Of a stretch of DNA of 64,000 nucleotides, positions 30,342 through 41,113 are shown piece by piece. The stretch spans positions 434,001 through 498,000 of the forward strand of contig JAIVFI010000026.1 in the NCBI GenBank assembly GCA_025558095.1. Direction: 5' to 3'. The notes under the pieces were generated by a model that did no database searches, had not been told where the DNA came from, and was given only the letters and a program-made list of their open reading frames with translations. The DNA comes from Hyaloraphidium curvatum. Taxonomy: Eukaryota; Monoblepharomycota; Hyaloraphidiomycetes; Hyaloraphidiales; Hyaloraphidiaceae. How positions within the stretch are numbered: position 1 is the stretch's first letter; each line of letters begins with the position of its first letter. Both the position numbers and the translations under genes were made by a program.

Positions 30342-30994
30342 ATGGACCCGGAGGAACCCTCGCGCGGCAGCCCTCGTATCCTGAATGGTACGGGGAAGAT
30401 CACCTTCGTGATGCAGATCCTTGCCAACCAGCGCCACGAGATCTCGCGGACGGACAGCGTGGAACTGCAGGTGCAAAAGGACCTTCTCGTGGTGCTGCCC
30501 AACGAGTCAAAGGATGCTGCGGGCGAACGGATCTGGAGGTCGCTGGAGCCAAGCGCATATCCCTTTGCGAACCGCTTCATTTCGGAGAGCCCAGTTCCGT
30601 GCGTGATCTGCGGATTGCTTCGCTCGTACGAGACCGTGAGCGAGATATTCTTGGTTATGAGCTTCCACTTCGGTTTTCGGTCCTGCAGTGCCACGTACTG
30701 GCCATGCTGCTACACTACTCGGTGCAAGCCATGGAGAAGCTTCTGAAGGGCGTGCGACGCGAATATCGGGCGAAGCGTGACGACGGCGGCCCCGGCTTCC
30801 CCTTGTTTGGGGAATGCTACGGATGCGGCGTTCGGTACAACGAAATCAAGAGCATGAAGCGGTGCTCCTCGTGCAAGATCGCCCTCTACTGCTCGCCAGA
30901 GTGCCAGAGAATGCATTGGCCGGTGCACAAGCTCGGCTGCAAGCTGCTCAGCGCGGGAGAAGACCTGAGCGACCTCGTCCGTCGCGCTGAGTGA
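30342..30994 (+). CDS. Short MYND-type zinc-finger protein
   Basis: Two exons (30342-30538, 30595-30994; 56-base intron) give 198 residues. Without splicing the frame runs into unrelated sequence. With it, ERIW continues into SSVRDLRIASLVRDRERDI and the finger. The N-terminal half has alternating hydrophobic strands (GKITFVMQILANQ, VELQVQKDLLVVLP). The C-terminus is a complete MYND finger: ECYGCGVR, MKRCSSCKIALYCSPECQ, HWPVHKLGC. Expected role is peptide binding or scaffolding. It converges with the BTB gene, 201 bases apart. Confidence 0.78.
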
Positions 30995-31195
30995 TCTAGG
31001 AGGGATTCTGACGATTGGTGCTGACTCACGAGAAGGGGATGCGTGAGCCCTGACCGAGCGTGGACCGAGCCCGAGAGTGCGGAGGACCGAGAACCGACTT
31101 TGAATCTACCTTGGAGATGCGCAACCCGATTGCTGGCCATGAATTGTACACTTGTGGCTCACAAAGGCTGCCCCTTCGATACATGCAGACCCGAA

Positions 31196-32221
31196 TCAAT
31201 CATCGTCGTCCTCGTCCCGGAATGGCGCCTCCACAGTGCCGCCGAGAAAGTCCAGGACCGGGATGGCGGTGGCGTCCTTCATGGTCTCGGCATCAACGTG
31301 AAAGACTTCGATGGTGCACATGTCCTCGTGCAGTCCGTTGTTGCGGACCGTCAGGAAGACGAAGGGTTTCTTCATCGTTATGGGGATCCTCCAAAAGTAT
31401 AGCTCCCGCGAGAGTGGCACGGGGTGCCGCCCAATGCCGATCTCGGGGAACGCCTCACCCTTGAGCAAGGCCGCCCAGACCAGGTGCCAGACATCCTCGG
31501 ATCGGTAGAACGCGTTGTGGACAAAGCTGACGCGCTTCTTGCCCTGGCTTCGAAGCGTCGCGACCAGGGCATCCCAGAAAGCCGACTCGGCGGGGTCGCC
31601 TGCCCGAGTCGTGACTCTCTTGTGCGAGCCGCCGACGAATATGGGGAGCGGCGGCTGTCCGTGGGGCGGCAGCTTCACGGCGTCATGTTCCTGGAAGCGC
31701 GCAGAGTAGTAGAAACTGTACGTCGACTCCGTGGCGACCACGAAGGGCTCATCGAAACGGGCGCGTCCGTCGTCACCGATCCAGCGCAGGCTTCCGGTGA
31801 GCCGCGCCGCCTCGGTCCAATCGACAAACCGCACACCGGGCAGATCGAAGTCGGTCCATGCCGGCCCAGAGGCAGGGAGCGTAAAATCATCCGCAGGCAA
31901 TCCGTAGAAGGCTGCGTCGGCGGCCAGTGCCTCCCTCTCGGTCTGGGTTATCCGAGCGAGGTCCTCGCGCGCGGGAGCCGGATGGCCGCGGAGGTACGAA
32001 TCGAAAAAGCGCCGGAAAGTCGACGAATCACGATCGAGAGTGTAGCTCGTTGGCAGCTCGTCCTTGCCCTCGTTGAGACCGCCCGGGCCGAAGTGGTGCG
32101 CGAAGATGGAGTCCGGCGCCCGGGAGACAATGTTGCCCCGAAAGAACCGAAACGGCGCCCCCTGCTCCTGCAGGAACACAACTTCGACGATATCGTCGGC
32201 GCTCGATGCGCTGGCGGCCAT
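31196..32221 (-). CDS. BTB/POZ (T1, KCTD-type) domain protein
   Basis: An intronless minus-strand frame gives 341 residues from MAASASSADDIVEV. An in-frame ATG at 32296 would add 25 residues of weak quality. The N-terminal 100 residues have the tetramerisation-domain pattern: VEVVFLQEQGAPFRFFRGNI, then DSIFAHHF, YTLDRDSSTFRRFFDSYLRG. KCTD-type BTB domains oligomerise and often serve as adaptors for cullin-3 ubiquitin ligases. The rest (about residues 120-341) is a globular domain I do not recognise, containing SFYYSARFQEHDAVKL, VFLTVRNNGLHEDMC and an acidic tail EDDDD. Confidence 0.78.
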   Translation of the reverse strand: MAASASSADDIVEVVFLQEQGAPFRFFRGNIVSRAPDSIFAHHFGPGGLNEGKDELPTSYTLDRDSSTFRRFFDSYLRGHPAPAREDLARITQTEREALAADAAFYGLPADDFTLPASGPAWTDFDLPGVRFVDWTEAARLTGSLRWIGDDGRARFDEPFVVATESTYSFYYSARFQEHDAVKLPPHGQPPLPIFVGGSHKRVTTRAGDPAESAFWDALVATLRSQGKKRVSFVHNAFYRSEDVWHLVWAALLKGEAFPEIGIGRHPVPLSRELYFWRIPITMKKPFVFLTVRNNGLHEDMCTIEVFHVDAETMKDATAIPVLDFLGGTVEAPFRDEDDDD

Positions 32222-32296
32222 AGCGACGGTTTCGGCGTGCGATTGAGTGAGCCGAGCGGTGTTCGGGTGACTCGGCTTGGACTGTTGGCGTGGCAA

Positions 32297-32811
32297 ACCG
32301 AGGCCGACAAACGGACTACCATAGCTTAAATCGAATTCAGAAAAGTGAAACGGGAGATTCTTCTCATTCCACCGGCAATAGCATAGTTGTCACCGTCGAG
32401 GCTGTTGTTTTTTGCCTGCAACCCTGTGCCTCATCAGGGAAAGCCTGGAGAGATCCATGCGAGAAGTACGGAGCGAACAACAACGTTTGGAGGGTTCGGA
32501 GGAGGACCGGTTAGACGGGGACGACGGGATGCTGGGTGATATCTGCACGGTGCTGAGGGAATACCGCGAGCTTTAATGGTACGGGGGTTTGGGCTGCAGA
32601 GCGCCTGCAGAGCAGGCAACAAGATCTATTGTCGGCTGAGGCTTTGCCGTTGCGCGGACACGATGGGCGATAGTAGCAGGGAGTTCTGGCGATCTCCATC
32701 GATTCCTTTCCACAGCCTTGCGGCAATTGCTTACATCCAAAGCCAACAATGTCCGGCAGTGCAAAAAATAACAACAGTTCTCGCCGCATTGGAATAGACC
32801 AATCACGTCGG
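32297..32811. other. Intergenic region between two minus-strand genes
   Basis: These 515 bases lie upstream of the BTB gene. No coding or RNA signal was found. Confidence 0.4.
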
Positions 32812-34056
32812 CTACGCCCATTTGCTCCCAGCGCAGGCGTTTGGAACCACCGGTGCATTGGCCGTGCCGAGTGTGAGCTCTCTTGCAAAGACATTGTAGC
32901 ACCTCCCGGCTGCCGGCGCCGCCTCGTTCCACCCACAGCCCTGGGGTGCCTTCTTGAACAATGCCACTCCCCCCTGGTTCGCGGTACTCCACGCTCTGCT
33001 TGCGCAATGGTACATGGTGTTGAGGGTTTGGTCGCCGATGCCCGCCATCGCGTCGTTGTAGTTCCACTTGCTGTTGGTCTGCAGCACGTACATCCCATAG
33101 TTCTGGGCGCCGCCCCCCGAGTCGGTGGCGACGATCACGCCGCCCCGCCGGACGGGCGAATCGGCCGCGGATGCCCCGGCCCCAAACGAACTAACGAGCA
33201 AGAGGTCGACGCCCCGGCTGAAGATCGGGTGCTTCCTGAGATAGCATTTGAGCCGTGAAGTACGGCCGATGACCTGGCCGTCCACTTTGCAGTCGTTCCC
33301 GCCGCCGTGATCCTGGCAGATGTCGATGCCCACCACCAGGGCGCCGACCTGGAACAGGCCCACGGAGCCGAGGTTGCCGGCCAGACCACCGTTGCTATAG
33401 GGCGGGTAAGGCGCCAGAGCATCGTTCGCGAACACGTCGAGGGTCGTGCCGGTGTTAATGTCCCGGAAGAACTTCGGAATGTTGTTCCCCTTCAGTTCGC
33501 GGACCCAGATGTCATTCCGGTTCACATTCTCCGGCGCCATATCGTTCTTGTACTTTTTGCAGTGGAAGCTGACCTCGCGTCCGTTGAGCCAGACGGTGGC
33601 GCAGTTCATAAGATGGTATTGGTCGGCATTGGGCCTGACCCTGTTGCCCCAGAGGACCGTGCCGGGCTGGATGAGCCAGTGGGGGTTGTTTTCGCTGAAT
33701 TCCTTGGCGGACCGACGCACGGTGTTGAGGTCGTTGAGGCTGAGAACGCCTTGTGCGCGACACAGTCTGAACTGCCACTCCCCGCCGTTGTAGACGCGCA
33801 GCGTCTCGGCGCCGTGCTGCACGATGGTCCCCTCGATCTCCTCGCGGACTGCTGCAAAGTTGTCCTGGAACTGCACGATCTGGTTCTGCAGCGTGCCGCG
33901 GACGCACGCGCCGTTCGGGTCGCCCCCAGCCTTGCCTGAGCTGTGCGTGTACTGGTTGCCGCCGCCGTATGCGACATAGCGGTACTCGGCGCGCGCGAGC
34001 CCGGCCGCGGCGAGCAGCGCAAAGGCGAAGAGCGCGGCGGCGGCCGGGACGCGCAT
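32812..34056 (-). CDS. Secreted protein with nitrilase (carbon-nitrogen hydrolase)-like signature
   Basis: A 414-residue intronless frame with a strong signal peptide (MRVPAAAALFAFALLAAAGL). Two blocks resemble the catalytic core of nitrilase-superfamily enzymes. VSFHCKKYKNDM offers a Lys in the position of the catalytic Lys, and ALVVGIDICQDHGGG resembles the nucleophile elbow with Cys (ICxDH), followed by LLLVSSFGAGAS. The start of the mature chain has VAYGGGNQYTHSSGKAGG. If the comparison holds, the enzyme would cleave nonpeptide C-N bonds outside the cell or in the secretory pathway, which is unusual, because most family members are cytosolic. The catalytic Glu is not obvious. Family assignment is inference from two motifs; secretion is firm. 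Confidence 0.6.
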   Translation of the reverse strand: MRVPAAAALFAFALLAAAGLARAEYRYVAYGGGNQYTHSSGKAGGDPNGACVRGTLQNQIVQFQDNFAAVREEIEGTIVQHGAETLRVYNGGEWQFRLCRAQGVLSLNDLNTVRRSAKEFSENNPHWLIQPGTVLWGNRVRPNADQYHLMNCATVWLNGREVSFHCKKYKNDMAPENVNRNDIWVRELKGNNIPKFFRDINTGTTLDVFANDALAPYPPYSNGGLAGNLGSVGLFQVGALVVGIDICQDHGGGNDCKVDGQVIGRTSRLKCYLRKHPIFSRGVDLLLVSSFGAGASAADSPVRRGGVIVATDSGGGAQNYGMYVLQTNSKWNYNDAMAGIGDQTLNTMYHCASRAWSTANQGGVALFKKAPQGCGWNEAAPAAGRCYNVFARELTLGTANAPVVPNACAGSKWA

Positions 34057-34273
34057 CGTGGAGAAAGACGGTGTCCCACGTCAGGGTTTGGGGGACGTCG
34101 ACGGGTCCAGGCAGCACCCGCCTTCACACCGTACGAACCCGGATCATTTTTCGTCGTTCTCTTTATTGCCGGAACGGAGCCTCCATAGTGCTGCCAAGAA
34201 AGTCCACGATGACCGAGTCGCGGTGGCGTCCAAAAAAGGGCGTTTGAGGTCATATTCACACCACGATTTCGCG

Positions 34274-37200
34274 CTACCAGTTCGGGCATGTCTGGCACCC
34301 GAACGCCGAGCCCAACCCCGCCCCGGCGCCTCTGCCCCGCAGGAAGCCCCACAGCTCCACCTGCACGCCCCACACTCCGCTCCAGTCCCACGCAGTCGTG
34401 TCGTCCACGCTCTCCTGGACCGAGAATCGAGCAAAAGGCGTAGGCACATAATACTTTCCCGAGGCGGCGTTGGAGAGCGCCCCAGGGACAAAGACGGTCC
34501 AGTCCTGCAGCGGGAGCAGCCCAACGGTGAGGGTGTACGGCTTGGCAAGGAACGAGTAGAGCTGCGTCGGGCCCGTGGCCGGCTGCGCGTAGTTGTTGTA
34601 GAGGCCGGTGGGGGTGATTTGAATGGTGAGGGTCGCGCTGTTGGGGTCGACTCCAGACGGGGCCTGGATCCCATATGGCTTCAGCTGGAGGAGCAGCCTT
34701 TCAGATGCGCGAACGGGCTGCTGACGTGCCAAACACGCATACGTTGATTTGGTGGATATGTATGTTCTCGAAGCTCGAGAACCACGCCGCCAGCTCCGGC
34801 TTGGTGACGTTGCTCAAGTCCAGCACCGCCTTGCCGGCGTTGGAGCTCAGGTTCCCGATGAACGCCTTCCCCGTCTCGATCCACGTCGCGTTGCAGAAGC
34901 ACTGCGTGGCATCGAAAGCGTTCCCGAGCGCCACGATCGCCTGCGTCATGGACGCGTAGAACGTCGACGCATCCTGGGAGACTGAGAGCGAGGAGACCGA
35001 CGCTGGGCAGGGCTGAGAGTGCTGGTACTCGAAAGCCCTGCAGATGGCGTAGGCCGTGTCCATCAGGCCCGTCTTCCAGTCCAGCAGGCCCAGCATGCTC
35101 TCGAAGGCGCCCTGCTGCAGCGCAAAGCTGGACTGCTGGAGCAGTTGCGCGACCGCGACCAGGCGGGCCTGTGCGGCCTTGGCGGCCTGCAGCTTGGCCG
35201 CGTCGCGGACCAGCTGGTTCTGGGCGGAGAGGAGCTGGATCCGCGCCTGCATGAGATCGTAACCCGCCGTGCCGACCTCGGCGAGGGAGGCGGCGTAGTC
35301 GGCCGAGTACGAGATCTTGCTGACGAGGACGGTGGAGAAAGAGAGCAGCGCCTGGTCCCGCAGGAGCTGGAAGTTGTTGGCGGCTACCGAAAGGGAGACC
35401 AGCGGCGCGCCCTGGGCAGCGAAGCTTCCGGCGGTCGCGGCGGTCACGTTCACGGCCGGGTCCGAATCGACGTTGACGATCGAGTTGACCAAGGAGCTCA
35501 GCGACTGGTCCAGCGCCTGCACGCTCGAGATCAACTTGGAAATGCCGTCCAGGATCTTGGCCATCTCCTCGGCCTTGCCGATATAGTCCGACAGTTTCGT
35601 ACCCGTCTTGATCACGTCCTTGAGCCCCGCGGCCGCCGCGACATCGCCGAATCCGATCGCTACCGCATCGGTGACGAACTTGATAACGAGATCAGCGATC
35701 TCGCCCTTGATCGCGGTCGACAGCGCCGTGGTGAAGAGCTTCTGCACCCTCTTGGCCTCCCGGAGCTTGGAATAGTACGTCGAGTTGAGCGCCGACACGA
35801 CCCCCTGCAGCTCCCCCACGTGCACCTTGAGGCCGTCGAGGTCGGTCCGGATGCTCTGCACCTGCACGTCCACCTGCGTCGCCGACCCCTCCACGGCGGC
35901 GAGCGCCGCCTGCACCCCGGACCCGGAGTTCCGGAGCGTCCCCTCGGCCTGCGCCAGAACCTGCAGCGCCGACAGCTCCGCGGCCAGCTGGCCCTGCAGC
36001 GACGCCACCGAGAGTAGCGGGACCTCCTTCGCGGCGGGGGACTTGCGGTCCCCCCGCAGCGACGCCAGGCCCGAAAGGATCGAAAGTGCGTGCGGGGAGC
36101 CGCCGGAGCCAGGCGCGGGTGGGTAGTTCGAGAGGATGAGGGCGAGGTCGGATGCGACGGCCTGGGCGTCCGAGAAGCGCGACGAGGCTATGGATTCCTT
36201 GGCGCAGCCGGCGGCAAGGCGCAGCGAGAGCGCAGAGGCAGAGAAGCCTGACGCCCGCGCGCGCGAGCGGGAGATGGTACCCTGCAGGGAGACAAGGCCG
36301 GGGGTGGAACTCGCGGGGCAGGAGAAGTTGAGGTAGGGGTACCAGTCCTCCACAACGGGCGGCTGCCGCGGCGGGGAGAGGGAGGCGTTGACCATGACCC
36401 CCAGCTCGCCGGGGAGATACGGGTTCGGAGGACTCTGGTTGGCTGCGACGAGGCGAGGGACGAGGTAGTTGTACTCGGGGTACTGCGAGAGCGCGATGGT
36501 GTCTGGCGGGGAATGCGGTGAGCTCGTCCGATGTGGGTTTCCGGCCGCATGGGACTCACAATCGGCGGTGGAAAACACCCCAAGCGGCCATTCGGACGAG
36601 ATTGTCCTGCTCGCCGGGCTTCCGTCCGCGTCGAAAAAGGCACCCGCGCGCACGGTGCTCCGTCCGTACGCTTTGCTCTTGCCTGGGTACGAGACTCCCT
36701 GGACGTTGAAACCAGGGAAAGTGAATCTGTCCAAAGCCAAGTCGAACATCGTGGTGTCGTTCTGCTTGCCCCGGAGGAGTGCGGCGCCGTAGTATGTCGA
36801 AAGAGAGAGCTTGGGCTCATACAGCACGCAGAAAGTGCCCCCGGCGAAGCAGGGGTTGGTCCCCAGGCACGAGGGGGCGGCTGCCGCCGTGCAGACGGGG
36901 AGGAAGGTGTTGTCTGGCGGGGCTGGGGCGCCGGACGGGGAGGTGGAGGTGCAGGCTTGCGGATACAGGGGCCCTTGCCCTGGGTTGCACTGGAACATGG
37001 AGCAGCCGTAGGCGAGGAGGCGGTCGTTGTACGGGCCGTTCTGCGTGCCGACGGGGAGGGCGACTGCTCAGACGAGTATTGTTAGGGATAGCTTGCCAGA
37101 ATGGCTGTCGCACCCACGCCTGGCCGTGTATACTTTGGTGTTGATCCGCGGATGCCGCGCCGTGAGCCCGTTCTGCATGACCCTCACCGGCCCGTACACA

Positions 37201-38078
37201 TGCGCGGCCGAGATGGAGACGTCGGGGCCGAACCTGCCCGACACATCGGCGCCGCGCGAGTACACGTCAATGGCGCCGGTCTGCGAGCCGACGATGTTGA
37301 GGGCGCTGATGGTGACGCGTGTGAAGCCGGGGTTGTTGCGGCCGATGCGGACGGTGCCGTTGGATGGGAGGCGCACGTTCACGGCAGTGATGTTGAGGGA
37401 CGAGACGGTGGCTAGGGAGAAGGCGTTGGACGTCGCCGAGCGCACGAAGCTGTCGAGGGTGCCGAGATCGAGGTCGACAAAGGCCAGCTCGAACGCAACG
37501 GTGTTACCGGCCGAAATGGCCGTCTGTGCCGCCCAGGCGGCGGAGGCTGCCGACGCCTTTTGGACGCCGGATGCGTAGCCGGGGCAGGTGGCGGCGATGG
37601 CTGCTGCGGGCCTCCGCCGATACAGCGTTCCGGGAGGGTAGGGCGCCGGCGGTGGCGGCGGGGCGGAGAGGCAGGAATAGGAGACAAGCAGGTACTTCGA
37701 CGTGCTGGGGCAGGGGTCGGGGAACGGCGACAGCACCGCTGAGGGGGCGCACGCCGTCTTCCCGTCACATTGGCGGGCCACGCGCTGGGTCAGGGCGGCG
37801 GTCTGCTGCGGGGGCAGCGTGCATGTTGTCGAGTTGTCCCGCCCGGGCGACGGGCAGGTCCACTTCCACGCCGCGCCGGCCCGCCCGGGCACCGAGCGGC
37901 CGAGGAAGGCGGCATCGACCCGTACCACGCGACCGCCGCCGCAACTGACGGCTGCCGGTGAGCGCCCGCAACCCGTGGCGGTGAGGCCGCCAATGTTCGC
38001 CGGCACCGGCTGCGGGACCGCCGCCACGGACCAGACCGCCGCCAGCGCCAGAAGGAGTGCAAGAAGGATCGCCTGCAT
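34274..38078 (-). CDS. Large secreted SUEL-lectin-domain protein with coiled-coil middle
   Basis: Three minus-strand exons (38078-37118, 37063-34743, 34684-34274; introns 54 and 58 bases) give 1230 residues. MQAILLALLLALAAVWSVAA is a signal peptide. Residues about 30-130 form a SUEL-type (rhamnose/galactose-binding) lectin domain: VSCGGGRVVRVDAAFLGRS, CDGKTACAPS, FPDPCPSTSKYLLVSYSC, with the expected cysteine spacing. A beta-rich region and a Cys-containing segment (CLGTNPCFAGGTFC) follow. A long helical, coiled-coil-like region around residues 620-950 comes next (GQLAAELSALQVLAQAEG, ARIQLLSAQNQLVRDAAKL). The C-terminal exon has a beta-sandwich character (LTIQITPTGL, WGVQVELWGFL). Many Asn-X-Ser/Thr sites suggest glycosylation. 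Likely a cell-wall or extracellular recognition protein. The ATG at 38078 is chosen because it begins the signal peptide. Confidence 0.83.
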
Positions 38079-38720
38079 GTCGTTCCCGGTGTTACGCGAA
38101 GTTGCCGGCCCTGTAGACCGCCCTGGGGGTCTGTTTGCGGGCGGCGTTAATAGACAGGGCTGACGCGACTCCGCCTCATCCCTCGACGTTCCACGAACGT
38201 ACGGATCAACCGACCTGTACCGGCCCGACAATATGGATACACCGAATGTGGCGGTTCACCGTTCTTTCGAAGAATCAGAAGTGGCTTACGGACCGCTGTT
38301 GCGGCGCACCGCGGTTTCTATTCGGTGTCGTCGTCGCGTGCACAAGTCAGGCCGCCTCGGGATGGTCACAAAATAAAGTTATATAATAAAGTTATGCATA
38401 AGGACGGGCTGTTGAAATGAGAATTGCTCCCCTACTTTTGAAAGCGACCCGTTCCGTGGTCCTGTCTCTCAAATCCTGTCGCCGGGTACGAGGTCGATCA
38501 CGATATAGCGATCTTCATGAGAGTGAGGACAAGAAGACTGATAGGGATTCCATGGTGTTCCATGGTGTTCGCGAAGAAACGAGATATTGAATTTGCAACT
38601 GTAAAGTGTGGATGGCGGCGGCGAGCCTTGCGCCGGTGAGTGGTGGCGACGCCAACTTGACCGGCCAACCGTTGTCTCCCAGTCTCGCAAAAGGACGCAC
38701 GCCGAGGACCTTGCCGAGCC
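38079..38720. other. Divergent intergenic region
   Basis: These 642 bases separate the SUEL-protein and CoA-transferase start codons. An AT-rich patch lies near 38370-38400. No gene was recognised. Confidence 0.4.
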
Positions 38721-40877
38721 ATGGCGTCGCTCGGCCTCCAGATCGCTTCGGAAGTTCCCGCGCCGACGCCGCAGGCAAGGCTGCACGCCGCCACTCGCTC
38801 CGTCGCCAAGCGCGTGCTCGGCCTTTTCGGCGCGCCGGCCTCGGCCATCGCCGCGGCGGACCAGATCACCCTCGAGGGCTCGGCGGACGGCCCGCACTTG
38901 CCGAGCCCGTTCTACTGCACCGAGGCGCTCGCCGGGGTCAACCTGGCCATCGCCGCCATGCTCCGCGCCGTGGGCGAGGCCCGCTTGGGCGCGATCCCGC
39001 CGCCGGCGGCGACGTCGGTCAACACGGAGCACGCGACGGGCATGTCGCACGCGCACTTTACGCATGAGTACGACGGAAAGCGGTACTTCGAGGCCCAGAC
39101 GATGCTGCAGTCGGGCAACTCGAAGGGGCGCGATCCTTTTCTTTATTTCAATACCATCTTTGTTGGCCATTGGAAATGCAAGTGCGGGCGGTGGTGCATC
39201 TTCTACTCGATGCCGTCAGAGTGAGTCGCCTTCGGACTCGGCGTTGGCATTGCTTCTGAACGGGCTCGCCTTATCACAGCACGCCCGAAAAAATCCTCAA
39301 AGCGGTCGGCTTCCCCGAGGATCAGATCCCGAAGCTCAAGAGCATGGCCAACTCCGAGGACCCCGCCGAGCGCGTCCGCTTCTGCGAGCTCTTCGGCGCC
39401 AAGATCGCCGAGTGGGACGCGCTGGAGCTGCAGGCTCACCTGACCAAGGTCCGGTCGGGCACGATCGGCGTGCCGCTCCGCACCTCCGAGTTCCTCGAGA
39501 GCGAGCACGGAAAGACCGCGAGCAAATGGCCCACCGTGCACTTCTTCAAGCACGAATCGCCCCCCCGGCCCCTCCCCTCGCCACCCGCCGCGCTGTGGCC
39601 TCCGGTTCCGTTCTCCAAGATCACGGACCCCAGCAAGTCGGGCGTGCTCAGCGGAATCAAGGTGCTCGCCTTCACCCGCGTCGTCGCCGGCCCCGTCGGC
39701 GCGGTCGCGCTGTCGCACTTTGGCCCCGACATCATCCGCGTCTCGAACCCGGGCGTGGCGGACCAGTTCCTGCTTTCGGTGCCCATGAACATGAACAAGC
39801 GGCTGTACGAGATCGATGCCCGCAGCCCGGCGGGCAAGGAGACGCTGATGAAGCTGGTGCTGGATTGCGACGTGATAATGGAGAACAACGCGTACGGCGT
39901 CACGGACCGCCTCGGGTTCGGGCCCGAGGACGTGATGAGCCTGATTGCCGAGAAGCGGCCGGAACGCGGGATAGTGTACTGCAGGTCCAACGCCTACGGA
40001 TTCGACGGCCCGCTCAAGGTCGCCCCGGGGTGAGTCTTTTCGAATGCTGGTGCTCTATTGCCCACTTATCGTCGCCCCAGATTCGAACACGTCTCGCAGT
40101 CGTTGAGCGGCCTGACCTACGAGCAGGGCGAAACGAGCCCCTACGACCGCCCCCTTCCCGACGGCGAGGTCATCCCCACCCTCGTCCCCACCAACCTCCT
40201 CGACGGCACCACCGGCCACCTGATGGCGCTGGGGGCGATGGTCGCGCTTTACCGCCGCAGCGTGGAGGGCGGCAGCTGGATCGTGCAGGGGAGCCTGCTG
40301 CAGACGGCCAACTTCATCCAGAGCCTGCCGAGGCACGAGCCGGCGGTGGTGAAGGAGCTGTGGAAGAGGTGGGGTTCCGCGGCGGCGTTGCTTCCGGATG
40401 GGCTGATCCCTCGTCGCAGGTACCCGCCGTGGCCATTGCACTTTGACGGGGCGTCGCTGTCCGGCACAATGAACCATTACTTCAAGTTCATGTCCGACTT
40501 CATCCGCGACGGAACTCCGGTAACTTGGACACACAAGCTTGTTGGCCATCCCTGACCAACGTTTCCGCCTCCAGTCCTCCCACGATCCGTCGATGTACGT
40601 CGAGTTCGTCCCACACACCCCGTACGGCGTACCTGTCAGGTACGTCAGCCGCGTACTACCTCGGGGCCTTGCTAATCGAACCCCATCTGTCAGGACCCTC
40701 GGCACCCCGATCAAGCTCGCCTTTTCCAAGACCGGACCGCGGTTCGCCCCCCGCCCGTTCGGGTACGACCGCGTCGACGACAACTGGCCCGAGGATCCCG
40801 ACGAGACGGACCTGGAGGACCTCGGAGGTGGCCGGTTCCGCTGGAAAGGGGCGTCGGGCTCGACGGCGCGGCTGTAG
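38721..40877 (+). CDS. CoA-transferase family III (CaiB/BaiF)-like enzyme, long fungal form
   Basis: Five exons (38721-39220, 39280-40029, 40081-40519, 40575-40639, 40694-40877; introns 51-59 bases) give 645 residues. The family signature is clearest in the middle: VLSGIKVLAFTRVVAGPVGA, SHFGPDIIRVSNPG and MNMNKRLYEIDARSPAGKE. Then come NAYGVTDRLGFGPEDV and IVYCRSNAYGFDGP. Such enzymes move CoA between carboxylic acids through an aspartyl thioester; the Asp cannot be fixed without alignment. The N-terminal 280 residues look like a second, diverged CaiB-like half (LPSPFYCTEALAGVNLAIAA), matching the roughly doubled length of some fungal proteins. A stretch around 39130-39200 is odd for the family but has no splice sites. 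No targeting signal is obvious. Confidence 0.8.
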
Positions 40878-41113
40878 AAGGTCTTGGACCGTTTTTGGCA
40901 TTGGATGAGGTGAATGACATTGCCAGTCACGCGGAGATGCAGCGGCCAGCTTAGATTGGGCAGTGCTGTCCGCACCCGGCGGCCGACAACCGATCAGGGC
41001 CCTCAGGGTCCGCCGCCCGCACTTCAGGTCCCCTTCGAGCCCGCGACAAAAGTGTTCGCAAGCACATCGCCCTCCCCACGCTCCCTCGCACGCCCATCGA
41101 CGCCCTAGCCGCC

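Noticed and set aside
30539-30594. A frameshift in the second MYND gene
   Set aside because: A 56-base intron (gtcgct...cccag) restores frame and gives a continuous protein.
34701-38163. Plus-strand frames antisense to the SUEL-protein gene
   Set aside because: Shadow frames; the minus strand carries signal peptide, lectin domain and matching splice sites.
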